The notes: generated from the sequence alone by a model not told the origin. 64,000 nt of DNA from Flavobacterium sp. BFFFF2 (GCA_002256385.1 NKJD01000011.1:23459-87458); one strand, 5' to 3'. Positions 27,871-37,542 are shown, counted from the first letter of the stretch. Numbers and translations are program-made.

Positions 27871-28836
27871 CTATTCTCTGGGAATTTGGCTGGGATCTTC
27901 CATGTTTTCCCCTAGAAAGTAGTCGTCCATCGTGAAGCAATGGTTGGTCCATTGTGCAGAAATGATTCCTTCTTCTTCCTTTTTTGGCTTATATTTTCCA
28001 TAGGAAAGCGTCTTAGTTTTTTCGTCAAATTTCATTTCATATTTTTCGATAAACCCTGGTCCATAGCCATTTATGATCGATTTGGATTCGGCAAATCGGG
28101 CATATGTTCGCAGCCCAACATCCGCTTTTTGTGCATATTCCTTGTCGTCAAACTTAAATGCCATGCCTTTGAAAGCGGGGATAATATGCCATTTTTTCAC
28201 CGTATTGATCACGAAGGCACGTTGTCCTAAAGACCCCATATCTTCCACCAGTAACAAGTGGTTTTTATCTAATTTATTGAAAATGACAACCGGACAATTT
28301 GAAGTGAGTGCAGGGCTTTCAAAAATGATTTTGTTGGAAATTACTTCTTTAATGTAATAGGTTCCCACACCATTTAAATGATAATAATATATCACAAATT
28401 CAATGTTGTCGATGGTAAATGGTTGAATTTGAATACTCACAAAGTCAGGTAGCTTGTAATCATAGAAGCCATAAAAACCGATGCTGTAATTCACATTGTT
28501 TTCCAATTCCTTTTTGTATCGATTGCGACGTAGATTCGAAAAAAAGTAATTCATTTTGCCAATAATGTAGCTGGATTTGTTGTCAATGCTGTTTTTACGC
28601 AAATTGTCTAAATTCTTGCTGTCCTTGTGTTTGATAAAATCAAAAAAAGCGGTTTCAACTGATTTTTTAAGCGCAATGGTGGTTGCATCGGTTTTGGGCA
28701 ATGAATCAATTTTTCCTTGATCGTATTGCACAAAAAGGGTCGTTTTCTTTCTTAAATTGACCAATTCATTCACCTGAGCAGAAAGCGTGCAATGGCTAAA
28801 AATTAAAAGTGTGGTTGCTAGAAAATACCTTTTCAT
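27871..28836 (-). CDS. Secreted protein of unknown function
   Basis: A 321-residue protein from the ATG at 28836 (an ATG 15 bases upstream is possible). A signal peptide (KRYFLATTLLIFSHCTLSAQ) predicts export; a Cys in the hydrophobic stretch leaves lipidation possible. The mature chain is basic and mixed alpha/beta with no domain I recognise. Recurrent aromatic strands (SIGFYGFYDYKLPDF, FVIYYYHLNG) suggest a periplasmic or surface protein. It lies downstream of recQ but behind a terminator, and ends 9 bases from the 29-bp repeat. Confidence 0.6.
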   Translation of the reverse strand: MKRYFLATTLLIFSHCTLSAQVNELVNLRKKTTLFVQYDQGKIDSLPKTDATTIALKKSVETAFFDFIKHKDSKNLDNLRKNSIDNKSSYIIGKMNYFFSNLRRNRYKKELENNVNYSIGFYGFYDYKLPDFVSIQIQPFTIDNIEFVIYYYHLNGVGTYYIKEVISNKIIFESPALTSNCPVVIFNKLDKNHLLLVEDMGSLGQRAFVINTVKKWHIIPAFKGMAFKFDDKEYAQKADVGLRTYARFAESKSIINGYGPGFIEKYEMKFDEKTKTLSYGKYKPKKEEEGIISAQWTNHCFTMDDYFLGENMEDPSQIPRE

Positions 28837-28866
28837 TTGTAGTGTTTTCATCGTTTTTGGACTAAA

Positions 28867-28901
28867 AAAAAGCAGCCCATCTTTTGAATGAATCTGCTTT
28901 T
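28867..28901 (-). terminator. Terminator after recQ
   Basis: On the minus strand AAAAGCAG pairs with CTGCTTTT across an 18-base loop and is followed by more T. It separates recQ from the downstream secreted-protein gene. Confidence 0.65.
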
Positions 28902-28925
28902 CTAAATTATATATACTGTTAAAAA

Positions 28926-31121
28926 TTAATTGGCAACTTCACTGATAAACTTAATGCGCATAAGGCGCAGTTCTTCAATGTCGTAATCGCCGTCAAATTC
29001 TTTGAGGGCATCCTCTATGCGGTCTGATTCTGATTCCATGAAGTAATCGTGGATTTCTGCTTGTTGGTCTTCATCGAGTAGGTCATTCACCCAATATTCA
29101 ATGTTTAGTTTGGTGCCTGCATACACAATTTGCTCCATTTCTTTAAGCAATGCATCCATCGTCATTCCTTTGGCCGAAGCAATGTCAACCAATGACAATT
29201 TGCGGTCAATATTCTGAATGATGTACAATTTGCTCGACGAATTGGCCCCGATTGATTTAACTACCAAATCATCAGGTCGAATAATGTCGTTTTCTTCTAC
29301 ATATTGTTTAATTAACGACACAAATTCTTGGCCATATTTTTTGGCTTTGCCTTCGCCCACACCATGTACATTGCTCAATTCATCAATGTTAATGGGGTAT
29401 TTCAGCGCCATGTCTTCTAATGAAGGGTCTTGAAATACTACAAAAGGAGGCACGCCCAATTTTTTGGACACTTTTTTGCGCAAGTCTTTCAGCATGCCCA
29501 TTAAGGTCTCGTCAGCAGTACCTGATGATTTGGAAGCCACCACCAAAGCTTCGTCGTCTTGCTCTGGGTATTCGTGGTCTTCGGTCATCATAAATGAAAC
29601 CGGATTTTTAAGGTAATCCAATCCTTTTTCGGATACTTTTAAAATGCCGTAGGTTTCAATGTCTTTGTGTAAATATCCGGCCACCAACACTTGTCGAATG
29701 AGGGCCATCCAATACCGCTCTTCTTGGTCACTGCCCGAGCCGAAGAATTTCTGCGTATCGGTTCTGTGTGCTTTGATTGTGGCATTCACTTTCCCAATTA
29801 AGGTGTACACAATTTCTTTGGACTTGTATAGATGCTTGGTGTCGCGTACCACTTCAATCAATTTGACCGCATTCTTTTGCGCTTCAATCTTTTGTTTTGG
29901 ATTGCGCACATTGTCGTCCATGTCGGCACCTTCACCCGTTTCATCATCAAATGATTCCCCAAAATAATGCAATAAAAATTTACGACGCGACATAGAAGTT
30001 TCGGCATAAGCCACCACTTCTTGCAACAAAGCAAAACCTATTTCTTGTTCAGCAACTGGTTTGCCAGACATGAACTTCTCTAATTTTTCTACATCTTTAT
30101 AGGCATAGTAAGCCAAGCAATGTCCTTCGCCACCGTCGCGACCTGCGCGTCCGGTTTCTTGATAGTAACTTTCTAAGGATTTTGGAATATCATGGTGGAT
30201 TACAAAACGAACGTCTGGTTTGTCAATTCCCATCCCAAATGCAATGGTAGCGACCACGACATCTACGTCTTCCATCAAAAACATGTCTTGGTGTTTGGCG
30301 CGCGTTTTGGCATCGAGCCCCGCATGGTAAGGAACCGCACTGATGCCATTAACTTGAAGCAATTCAGCTATTTCTTCCACTTTTTTACGGCTCAAACAAT
30401 AAATGATGCCCGATTTACCTTTATTCTGTTTTATAAAACGAATGATGTCGCCATCAATGTTTTTGGTTTTCGTTCGTATTTCGTAATACAAATTGGGGCG
30501 GTTAAATGACGCTTTGAATACTTCGGCCTCCACCATGTCTAAGTTTTTCAAGATGTCTTCTTGCACTTTGGGCGTGGCAGTAGCTGTTAGCCCAATCATA
30601 GGTACGTCGCCCAGCTGCTTGATGATATTCCGTAAATTGCGGTATTCTGGTCGAAAATCATGTCCCCATTCAGAAATACAATGCGCTTCGTCTATGGCCA
30701 CAAATGAAATGGGCACACTTTGCAAAAATTCGACATATTCTTCTTTGGTTAGCGATTCGGGCGCCACATACAATAGCTTGGTTAAACCCGAAACGATGTC
30801 TTTTTTTACCTGTGCAATTTCTGTTTTATTTAAAGACGAGTTTAAAACGTGGGCAACGCCATTTTCCGATGACACACTTCGTATGGCATCGACCTGGTTT
30901 TTCATCAGGGCAATCAGTGGCGAAACAACAATGGCTGTTCCCGCTTGAATGAGTGCAGGCAATTGATAACACAGTGACTTGCCACCTCCAGTTGGCATAA
31001 TAACAAAGGTGTTTTTTTGAGCAACAATGTTTTTAATCACTTGCTCTTGAAGGCCTTTAAATTGCTCAAATCCAAAATAACGTTTGAGTTCTTTGTGAAT
31101 GTCAATTTCGTTTGATTTCAT
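28926..31121 (-). CDS. recQ: ATP-dependent DNA helicase RecQ
   Basis: A 3'-5' helicase for recombination and fork repair, 731 residues. Walker A MPTGGGKS is at 42-49. The DEAH-type box DEAHCISEWGHDFRPEY, motif IV/V IAFGMGIDKPDVRFVIH and QETGRAGRDGG follow. The RecQ C-terminal region and an HRDC domain (INIDELSNVHGVGEGKAKKYG) come next, then an extra C-terminal helical tail of about 130 residues seen in Bacteroidota RecQ. The usual zinc-binding cysteines of the RQC domain are not evident. It is divergent from kdsD. Confidence 0.95.
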   Translation of the reverse strand: MKSNEIDIHKELKRYFGFEQFKGLQEQVIKNIVAQKNTFVIMPTGGGKSLCYQLPALIQAGTAIVVSPLIALMKNQVDAIRSVSSENGVAHVLNSSLNKTEIAQVKKDIVSGLTKLLYVAPESLTKEEYVEFLQSVPISFVAIDEAHCISEWGHDFRPEYRNLRNIIKQLGDVPMIGLTATATPKVQEDILKNLDMVEAEVFKASFNRPNLYYEIRTKTKNIDGDIIRFIKQNKGKSGIIYCLSRKKVEEIAELLQVNGISAVPYHAGLDAKTRAKHQDMFLMEDVDVVVATIAFGMGIDKPDVRFVIHHDIPKSLESYYQETGRAGRDGGEGHCLAYYAYKDVEKLEKFMSGKPVAEQEIGFALLQEVVAYAETSMSRRKFLLHYFGESFDDETGEGADMDDNVRNPKQKIEAQKNAVKLIEVVRDTKHLYKSKEIVYTLIGKVNATIKAHRTDTQKFFGSGSDQEERYWMALIRQVLVAGYLHKDIETYGILKVSEKGLDYLKNPVSFMMTEDHEYPEQDDEALVVASKSSGTADETLMGMLKDLRKKVSKKLGVPPFVVFQDPSLEDMALKYPINIDELSNVHGVGEGKAKKYGQEFVSLIKQYVEENDIIRPDDLVVKSIGANSSSKLYIIQNIDRKLSLVDIASAKGMTMDALLKEMEQIVYAGTKLNIEYWVNDLLDEDQQAEIHDYFMESESDRIEDALKEFDGDYDIEELRLMRIKFISEVAN

Positions 31122-31142
31122 TATCTTATTCGGCTATTTTAC

Positions 31143-31150
31143 TAAATTTG
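31143..31150 (+). promoter_or_regulatory. Minus-7 box for the kdsD-tatC-lptB unit
   Basis: TAAATTTG matches TAnnTTTG in the recQ-kdsD divergent gap, 55 bases before the kdsD start. Confidence 0.45.
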
Positions 31151-31204
31151 CAATTCTAAAGGTATGACCTTTTTTTTACATGGCCAATTAATCTTTTTTG
31201 AATT

Positions 31205-32170
31205 TTGAATACCACTATAAACATTATCAATAGCTTCAAGAATACCTTTACAACAGAGATACAGAACCTTGAACTTATCGCTCAAAAATTAGATGCCACT
31301 GCCGAGCAAGCCATCGCTATTTTATTTCAAACAAAAGGACGCGTCATTGTTACAGGTATCGGGAAGAGTGCTTTGATTGCCCAAAAAATGGTGGCGACGT
31401 TTAATTCAACCGGTACGCCTTCACAATTTTTGCATGCTGCCGAAGCCATGCATGGCGATTTGGGTTTAATTCAACCCGAAGATGTGGTTATTTGTTTGTC
31501 AAAAAGCGGCAACAGCCCCGAAATTAAAGCTTTGGTTCCTCTGCTTCAAGAACGAAGCGCAGGGCTCATTGCTATTACTGCTGATGTGCATTCTTTTTTA
31601 GCAAAAGCAGCGCGGGTCGTTTTACATACGCCGATTACGCAAGAAGCATGCCCCTTAAATTTAGCACCTACTAGCAGCACTACGGCGCAGTTGGTGATGG
31701 GCGATGCATTGGCCGTTTGCCTCATGCAGTTACGCAATTTTAAAGCGGATGATTTTAGTCGGTATCACCCAGGTGGGGCTTTGGGTAAAAAATTATTGCT
31801 TCGGGTACATGACCTTATTGATCAATCTAAAAAACCAACGGTTCATTTAGCTACTCCTATTAAAGATGTCATTTTTGAAATATCTGAAAAACGATTGGGT
31901 GTGGCAGCCGTAGTAGAACAAAATCACATTATTGGCATCATTACCGATGGCGACATTCGCCGCATGTTGAATACAGTAGAAAGTATACAAGGCTTAAAGG
32001 CTGCTGACATGATGTCAAAAAATCCGAAAACCATTTCATCATCGATGTTGGTGCAAGAAGCGCTGGACATCATGGAAGATTTTTCCATTACTCAATTACT
32101 GGTGCAAGAGCACGAAACATATATAGGTGTGTTACATTTGCATGACATTTTAAAAGAAGGGATTGTTTGA
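31205..32170 (+). CDS. kdsD: Arabinose-5-phosphate isomerase (KpsF/GutQ family)
   Basis: Makes arabinose-5-phosphate from ribulose-5-phosphate, the KdsA substrate for KDO. It has 321 residues. The SIS domain (about 30-190) has VTGIGKSALIAQKMVATFNS, SKSGNSPEIK and PLNLAPTSSTTAQL. Two CBS domains follow (about 200-320). The codon at 31205 is TTG. There is no in-frame ATG or GTG before it or early after it, and the first internal Met is inside the SIS core, so a TTG start is likely. Its stop overlaps the tatC ATG by one base. Confidence 0.93.
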   Translation: MNTTINIINSFKNTFTTEIQNLELIAQKLDATAEQAIAILFQTKGRVIVTGIGKSALIAQKMVATFNSTGTPSQFLHAAEAMHGDLGLIQPEDVVICLSKSGNSPEIKALVPLLQERSAGLIAITADVHSFLAKAARVVLHTPITQEACPLNLAPTSSTTAQLVMGDALAVCLMQLRNFKADDFSRYHPGGALGKKLLLRVHDLIDQSKKPTVHLATPIKDVIFEISEKRLGVAAVVEQNHIIGIITDGDIRRMLNTVESIQGLKAADMMSKNPKTISSSMLVQEALDIMEDFSITQLLVQEHETYIGVLHLHDILKEGIV

Positions 32171-32979
32171 TGAAAGAAAAGAAAGAAATGTCATTTTTGG
32201 GCCACTTAGAAGAACTTCGGTGGCTATTGGTTCGCAGCACCATTGCGGTGCTCATTGCGGGCACAGCCACTTTCTTTGTCAGTGATTTTGTTTTTGACCA
32301 AATCATATTTGGCCCCACCGATGTAAACTTTGTGACCTATCATTATTTTTGTGAATTGGCACAATATTTTCAGCTTGGTGACGATTTATGCATCAAAGAA
32401 ATGCCGTTTATCATTCAGAATACCGAAATGGAAGGGCAGGTCAATATATTGGTTTGGACTTGTGTCACCTCCGGTTTCATTTTGGCCTTTCCTTATATTT
32501 TATGGCAGGTGTGGAAGTTTGTTCGGCCGGCTTTGTATGAAAAAGAACGACGTGGGGCAGTCGGATTTATGATTGCTTCTACCTTGTTGTTTTTCTTAGG
32601 AGTCTTGTTCGGATATTACATTGTGGTTCCAATGTCGGTGAATTTCTTTGCCACCTTTCAAGTGAGCGACAAAGTGGTGAATCACTTTAGTTTAGACTCC
32701 TACATTTCCATGATTAAAACGTCGGTTATTGCCAGCGGTTTGTTTTTTGAACTGCCTATCGTGATTTTCTTTTTAACCAAATTGGGATTGGTCAGTGCCG
32801 ATATGCTGCGCAAATACCGAAAATATGCCATCGTCATTGTACTAATTGTGGCTGCGATTGTGACGCCACCCGATGTGGTAACACAAGTGATTGTCTCCAT
32901 TCCGATGTTGCTTATTTATGAAGCCAGCATCTTCATTGCCGCTTCGGTGGAACGCCGAGCCCAAAAAACAGCCTTATGA
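32170..32979 (+). CDS. tatC: Sec-independent protein translocase TatC
   Basis: The core receptor for twin-arginine signal peptides, with six membrane segments and 269 residues. Family features are the cytoplasmic start MSFLGHLEELRW (the LxELR element), the periplasmic loop with FILAFPYILWQVWKFVRPAL and YEKERR, and late segments ending VTPPDVVTQ. The start ATG overlaps the kdsD TGA by one base, and its own end overlaps the next gene by 4 bases, so translation is probably coupled. No tatA is in the window. Confidence 0.95.
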   Translation: MKEKKEMSFLGHLEELRWLLVRSTIAVLIAGTATFFVSDFVFDQIIFGPTDVNFVTYHYFCELAQYFQLGDDLCIKEMPFIIQNTEMEGQVNILVWTCVTSGFILAFPYILWQVWKFVRPALYEKERRGAVGFMIASTLLFFLGVLFGYYIVVPMSVNFFATFQVSDKVVNHFSLDSYISMIKTSVIASGLFFELPIVIFFLTKLGLVSADMLRKYRKYAIVIVLIVAAIVTPPDVVTQVIVSIPMLLIYEASIFIAASVERRAQKTAL

Positions 32980-33335
32980 GTCAACTAGTTGAAGAGTTTA
33001 ACCAGTACCGATCGCAGATGAACGACAAATTGTTGGCCCATGACAATTTGGTCATCAAGCGCATTTTTAATTTAGATACGCAAGCCTATGCGGCTGGTGC
33101 TTTGGATGTAAAAACCAAAGAATTATTGGGCTTGGTTGCTTCGGCCGTGTTGCGTTGCGACGATTGCATCAAATATCATTTAGAACGCAGCCACCAAGAA
33201 GGGTTGAACCGCGCAGAAGTGATGGAAGCCTTAAGCATTGCTACTTTGGTGGGCGGAACCATCGTGATTCCGCATTTGCGCCGTGCCTACGAATTTTGGG
33301 ATGCGTTGGAATCAAACACCACAACTGAACAATAA
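32976..33335 (+). CDS. Carboxymuconolactone decarboxylase family (AhpD-like) protein
   Basis: A 119-residue all-helical protein. The CDDCIKYH motif (Cys 61, Cys 64, His 68) is the redox/acid-base site of AhpD-like members. It could be a small thiol peroxidase helper or a decarboxylase; the CxxC favours a redox role. It overlaps tatC by 4 bases and is followed 16 bases later by lptB, so all are one unit. Confidence 0.85.
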   Translation: MSQLVEEFNQYRSQMNDKLLAHDNLVIKRIFNLDTQAYAAGALDVKTKELLGLVASAVLRCDDCIKYHLERSHQEGLNRAEVMEALSIATLVGGTIVIPHLRRAYEFWDALESNTTTEQ

Positions 33336-33351
33336 TCCTTACGTTTACAAC

Positions 33352-34092
33352 ATGAAACTACGTGCCGAAAATTTGGTAAAAACCTATAAAAAAAGAAGTG
33401 TTGTTAAAGGCGTTTCTGTCGAAGTAAACCAAGGGGAAATTGTGGGATTATTAGGTCCGAATGGCGCTGGTAAAACCACTTCTTTTTATATGATTGTTGG
33501 ATTGGTGAAACCCAACAGCGGCCGCATTTTTTTAGACGACATGGACATTACCGACTATCCGATGTATAAACGTGCCCAGTATGGCATCGGGTATTTGGCG
33601 CAAGAAGCTTCTGTGTTTAGGAAGATGACTGTGGAAGACAATATCCTCAGCGTATTGCAATTAACCAAACACACCAAAGAAGAACAATATGCCAAAATGG
33701 AAGCGCTGCTAGACGAATTTAGTTTGCAGCACATTCGAACCAACCGCGGCGATTTGTTGTCGGGGGGCGAAAGACGCCGAACCGAAATTGCACGGGCATT
33801 GGCGACCGATCCAAAATTTATTTTATTGGACGAACCCTTTGCAGGCGTTGACCCAGTAGCTGTGGAAGACATTCAAAGAATTGTAGCACGTCTCAAAAAT
33901 AAAAACATCGGCATCTTAATCACCGACCACAACGTGCAAGAAACCCTTGCCATTACCGATAAAACCTATTTGATGTTTGAAGGCGGCATCTTAAAAGCCG
34001 GTATACCAGAAGAACTAGCCGCCGACGAAATGGTGCGCAAAGTATATTTGGGGCAGAATTTTGAGTTGAGGAAGAAAAAGTTGGTTTTTTAG
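33352..34092 (+). CDS. lptB: LPS export ABC transporter ATP-binding protein
   Basis: The ATPase that drives LPS transport through LptFG. With the ATG at 33352 ([12 protein letters not shown]) it has 246 residues; the longer frame overlaps the previous gene. Walker A is GPNGAGKT (35-42). The LptB hallmark [16 protein letters not shown] is followed by Walker [14 protein letters not shown] and switch [10 protein letters not shown]. It is last in the kdsD-tatC-AhpD-lptB unit. The repeat-rich zone begins directly after its stop. Confidence 0.95.
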   Translation: MKLRAENLVKTYKKRSVVKGVSVEVNQGEIVGLLGPNGAGKTTSFYMIVGLVKPNSGRIFLDDMDITDYPMYKRAQYGIGYLAQEASVFRKMTVEDNILSVLQLTKHTKEEQYAKMEALLDEFSLQHIRTNRGDLLSGGERRRTEIARALATDPKFILLDEPFAGVDPVAVEDIQRIVARLKNKNIGILITDHNVQETLAITDKTYLMFEGGILKAGIPEELAADEMVRKVYLGQNFELRKKKLVF

Positions 34093-34605
34093 GAATTTGG
34101 AAATTTGGAAATTGAAAGATTGAAAAATTGACCTAAAGGTTCGAAGCGTTTGAAGGAAAAACATTAAACATTAAACCAATGCAGGATGGTTTCGGAGCGC
34201 CTTGCGGGAAAATGCCCTCTGGTTTGAGAAAAAGATGTTCGGGAAATAACTTTAAACTTAAATAAGGAGGCATGGAGGGGTCTGCGGGAAAATGCCTTCT
34301 GGTTTTAGAAAATGATGTTCGAGAAAGAACTTTAAACTTTAAACTTTAAACCTTGAACTTTAAACTTAAATAAGGAGGCACGGAGCGGCTTTCGGGAACT
34401 TAATACTTGGCTTTAGTATTTGTCGTTCGTGAATAAATGACAAACCTGACCTGAGGGCCGAAGGCACGAACGGAGCATATGATATATAGAGAAGGAAGCC
34501 CAGTGGGCTTCAGGTACGAGAGCTTTAGCTAGCAAAATTAAACCTTAAACTTAAAACCTGACCCGAGGACCGAAGGGACGAACGGTGCATTTGAAATTAA
34601 AAGGA

Positions 34606-34646
34606 GGAAGCCCAGTGGGCTTCAGGTACGCAAGCTTTAGCTTGCC
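34606..34646. repeat. P-type double-hairpin element
   Basis: GAAGCCC-AGT-GGGCTTC (34607-34623) is followed by GCAAGCT-TT-AGCTTGC (34630-34645). The copy at 47752-47792 has the second hairpin as GCGAGCT-TT-AGCTCGC, a compensated pair change. A decayed copy is at 34493-34537. Confidence 0.75.
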
Positions 34647-34652
34647 TCAACA

Positions 34653-34694
34653 AAACCTGAAACCTGAAACCTGAAACCTGAAACCTGAAACTTG
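34653..34694. repeat. AAACCTG heptamer array, 6 units
   Basis: Five perfect AAACCTG units and one AAACTTG. The same array downstream of the same hairpin element at 47799-47924 has 18 units. Confidence 0.95.
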
Positions 34695-34820
34695 AAACAA
34701 ATAAGCTATTGCCTGTTGCCTAATGGCTAATGCCTTCTTTTGACTTTCGACTTTTGACTTTCGACTTTCGACTGTTGAAGATTATAACTTTATGCAAATT
34801 CCCCATTCACAATTATAGTT

Positions 34821-34828
34821 TAAATTTG
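34821..34828 (+). promoter_or_regulatory. Minus-7 box for Rpn gene 1
   Basis: TAAATTTG matches TAnnTTTG, 23 bases before the ATG. The surrounding 80 or so bases are nearly identical to those upstream of the second Rpn gene. Confidence 0.5.
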
Positions 34829-34851
34829 CCCAATCGTTTTATTCAAAAGCC

Positions 34852-35796
34852 ATGAGAGCAAAATACATCAACCCGTTTACCGACTTTGGTTTCAAGAAAA
34901 TCTTCGGCGAAGAAGCCAGTAAGCCGCAGCTTATCGACTTTTTGAATGCACTTTTGCCTCAAACCCATACCATTGTTGACCTGAGTTTCAAAAATGCGGA
35001 GCAATTGGGACAAACCGATGCTGATCGCAAAGCCATTTACGACATTTATTGCCAAACGGACAAGGGCGAAAAATTCATCGTCGAGCTCCAAAAAGCCAAA
35101 CAGAACTATTTCATAGAACGAACCATCTATTATTCCACCTTTCCGATTCAAGAACAAGCCGAAAAAGGGTTTTGGAATTACAACCTAAAGGCTGTTTATT
35201 GCATCGGAATTTTAGACTTTACCTTTGATGACTATGAAACAGAGTTCGAAAAAAACGAAGTGGTTCATACCATCACATTGAAAAACCAACATGGCAGCAC
35301 GTTTTATGACAAACTGACTTACATTTATTTGGAAATGCCCAATTTCAAGCGGTCCGAACACGAATTGGAAACCCGATTAGACAAGTGGTTGTATTTCATT
35401 AAACATTTAGAAGATTTCGAAAGCATCCCTACCATTTTTAAAGATGACGTTTTTTCAAAAGCCTTTGAAAAGGCAGAAATCGCCAATTACAACACAGCAG
35501 AACTGGACAAATACCAAGCCAGCTTAAAAGTTTTTCGAGACAATAAAGCAGTTTATGATTATGCCGTGGAAACTGCATATGATGAAGGCATTTCAAAAGG
35601 GATGATCGATGGCATTTCAAAAGGGATGTTGGAAGGAAAGCTCGAAGGAAAGCTCGAAGGAAAGCTCGAAGGAAAGCTCGAAGGAATGCTCGAAGGAAAA
35701 CTTGAAGTTGCAAAAGGGCTCAAAGAAAACGGTGTCCCAATAGCAATCATTATCAAAACCACTGGACTATCTGAAAGTGAAATTGAAAAACTGTAG
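34852..35796 (+). CDS. Rpn family recombination-promoting nuclease / putative transposase (copy 1)
   Basis: A 314-residue PD-(D/E)XK nuclease-fold protein of the Rpn (PDDEXK-transposase) group. The start MRAKYINPFTDFGFKKIFG is typical. Candidate catalytic residues lie in YDIYC (Asp) and FIVELQKAK (Glu-x-Gln, Lys). The C-terminus carries seven GxLE units (GMLE, four GKLE, GMLE, GKLE) from 12-bp DNA repeats at 35623-35706. It then ends in ENGVPIAIIIKTTGLSESEIEKL, a likely small DNA-binding helix pair. E. coli relatives promote RecA-independent recombination. The paralogue at 49452 differs at about 19 of the first 243 residues. Confidence 0.9.
   Translation: MRAKYINPFTDFGFKKIFGEEASKPQLIDFLNALLPQTHTIVDLSFKNAEQLGQTDADRKAIYDIYCQTDKGEKFIVELQKAKQNYFIERTIYYSTFPIQEQAEKGFWNYNLKAVYCIGILDFTFDDYETEFEKNEVVHTITLKNQHGSTFYDKLTYIYLEMPNFKRSEHELETRLDKWLYFIKHLEDFESIPTIFKDDVFSKAFEKAEIANYNTAELDKYQASLKVFRDNKAVYDYAVETAYDEGISKGMIDGISKGMLEGKLEGKLEGKLEGKLEGMLEGKLEVAKGLKENGVPIAIIIKTTGLSESEIEKL
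35623..35706 (+). repeat. 12-bp in-frame minisatellite in Rpn gene 1
   Basis: Seven 12-bp units, four of them exact GGAAAGCTCGAA. Each codes for GKLE or GMLE. The paralogue has one unit. Changes in copy number keep the frame. Confidence 0.95.
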
Positions 35797-36060
35797 AGGA
35801 AACATGGAAGAAACAATTTTACTTTCTGGCGGCTGTGTTTTACGAATTTTATACGTCGAAAAGTGAGAGCCACTATGTTATTTGTTCTAGTACATAAATA
35901 GCTATCCAGAGATCTGGTTTGATTTTAGACGCCATTTCATTTTTTAATTCAATGAATAGCGGGTGTTTATCCAGAATAAAATCTTTGCCAAAGAAGTGGA
36001 CTTGGAGCGTCTTGCGTTTAATACTCACCTTGTCTTGGTATTTTAGGTTCTGGAAAGACT

Positions 36061-37542
36061 TTAGACTTTTGGACTTCTCACCAACCAAAGCCCCACAAAA
36101 GTAAATAGCCCATTAATGAACACCAATTCGTTGTCAAAGACATAACCACCCGACCAACCTGGGGCGGTTTTTTGTAAAATCCAACAACAGATGGGGGCCA
36201 AAACACAAACGACGGGAACGGCTTTTTCTTTTAGTTTAAGGGTTTTAAAAATAAGGCCAAACGAAAACAATCCCAACAGAGGGCCATATGTATAACTCGC
36301 TACTTGGAAAATCACGCTAATGACCGAGCGGTCATTAATGGCATTAAACACCATAATCACGGCAAATAATGCCAATGAAAAGGCAATGTGAACGCGGTGT
36401 CTTAATCGGATTTGTTGCTTTTCGTCCGTGTCCGTTTTTTTGTCCATCCCCAAAAAATCGATGCAAAACGAGGTCGTCAGCGCCGTCAAAGCACTGTCGG
36501 TGGTGGCAAAAGTGGCGGCTGTCAGTCCTAAAATAAAGGTGACGGCCGGAATAAGGCTCATGTGGTGCAAGGCAATTTCAGGGAACAAATAATCGGTATG
36601 CGGTTGGCCATTCGCCTCGGGCATTGGGATGTTGTATTGGTCTTTAAAAATATACAGCAAGGCACCCACACTCAAAAAGAACAGGTTGATGACCACAATA
36701 ATTCCTGTAAAAGTGAACATGTTTTTTTGGGCTTCTTTCAAGTTTTTGCAACTCAGGTTTTTTTGCATCAAATCTTGGTCAAGCCCAACCATGGAAAGGG
36801 TGACAAAAAAGCCACCTATAAATTGTTTCCAAAAATAATGGCCCTTGTGAAAATCTTCCCAGAAAAATACTTGCGAATACGAGCTTTTTTTGATGCCCTC
36901 AAATACTTGAACTGGGCTCCAATCAAGCTTTTGACCAATAAAAACCAAGGTCAAAATCACTGAACTTATTAAAAAAAGTGTTTGTAACGTATCTGTAATG
37001 ATGATGGTTTTGAGCCCGCTTTTATAAGTGTAAGCAAAGATCAGGAATAATGAGAGTAATACAGTGGTCCAAAAAGGCACGCCAAAGGCATCAAACACAT
37101 ACCGTTGCAACACAATCACGACCAAATACAACCGAAAAGACGACCCGATGGTTCGGCCAAGTAAAAATAAACTGGCCGCCGTTTTATACGGAATGGTGCC
37201 AAAACGTTGTTCTATGTAGGTGTAAATAGAAGTCAATTGGAGGCGGTAATAAAGCGGGAGCAAAATGAGCGCCACCGCCAAATACCCCACCGCATTTCCC
37301 ATAATAAACTGAAAATAACTGAACTGTACTTCGGGCTTGCCGACACTGCCTGGCACCGAGATAAAAGTGACTCCTGACAAGGCGGTGCCTATCATGCCAA
37401 CGGCCACCAAATACCACTTGGAACTGCTGTTGGCTTTGAAAAAGGTTTGGTTGTCTTGGTTTTTTCGGCCTATGTAATAAGAAATCAAAAAAAGCGCACT
37501 AAAATAAATGCCGATTAATAAAAGGATGGTACCTGCTGTCAT
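36061..37542 (-). CDS. Sodium:solute symporter (SSS family)
   Basis: A 493-residue transporter from the ATG at 37542 (MTAGTILLLIGIYF). The 23-codon longer frame runs into a terminator hairpin. About 13 membrane segments include family motifs YYIGRKNQDNQTFF, GSVGKPEVQFSYFQFIMGNAVGY, MVGLDQDLMQKNLSC and FATTDSALTALTTSFCIDFLG. The LeuT-fold SSS family couples sodium to uptake of sugars, amino acids or organic acids; the substrate is unknown. The gap 35797-36060 holds a degraded R-type repeat (36004-36075) and no convincing gene. Confidence 0.9.
   Translation of the reverse strand: MTAGTILLLIGIYFSALFLISYYIGRKNQDNQTFFKANSSSKWYLVAVGMIGTALSGVTFISVPGSVGKPEVQFSYFQFIMGNAVGYLAVALILLPLYYRLQLTSIYTYIEQRFGTIPYKTAASLFLLGRTIGSSFRLYLVVIVLQRYVFDAFGVPFWTTVLLSLFLIFAYTYKSGLKTIIITDTLQTLFLISSVILTLVFIGQKLDWSPVQVFEGIKKSSYSQVFFWEDFHKGHYFWKQFIGGFFVTLSMVGLDQDLMQKNLSCKNLKEAQKNMFTFTGIIVVINLFFLSVGALLYIFKDQYNIPMPEANGQPHTDYLFPEIALHHMSLIPAVTFILGLTAATFATTDSALTALTTSFCIDFLGMDKKTDTDEKQQIRLRHRVHIAFSLALFAVIMVFNAINDRSVISVIFQVASYTYGPLLGLFSFGLIFKTLKLKEKAVPVVCVLAPICCWILQKTAPGWSGGYVFDNELVFINGLFTFVGLWLVRSPKV

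Larger units (their letters stand above)
34093..34851. repeat. Repeat-filled gap: three R-type units, two P-type hairpin units, 7-bp arrays
   Basis: There is no gene here. R-type units are at about 34193-34260, 34264-34335 and 34371-34478. They share blocks such as GGAGCG-x-CTTGCGGGA, TCTGGTTTTAGAAA and TGTTCGGGAAA. The third ends GGGCCGAAGGCACGAACGG and can pair CGTTCGTG with CACGAACG. P-type hairpins are at about 34493-34537 and 34606-34646. Tandem 7-mers are AAACTTT (about 34330-34350), AAACCTG (34653-34694, six units) and GACTTTC (about 34740-34775). Confidence 0.8.

Noticed and set aside
35873..36088. A 71-codon minus-strand frame overlapping the 3' end of the symporter gene
   Set aside because: Its first half lies in a degraded R-type repeat (GGAGCGTCTTGCG at 36004-36016 and the GACTTTAGACTTT tail have the same spacing as in other units). 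It overlaps the symporter gene and has no recognisable domain.
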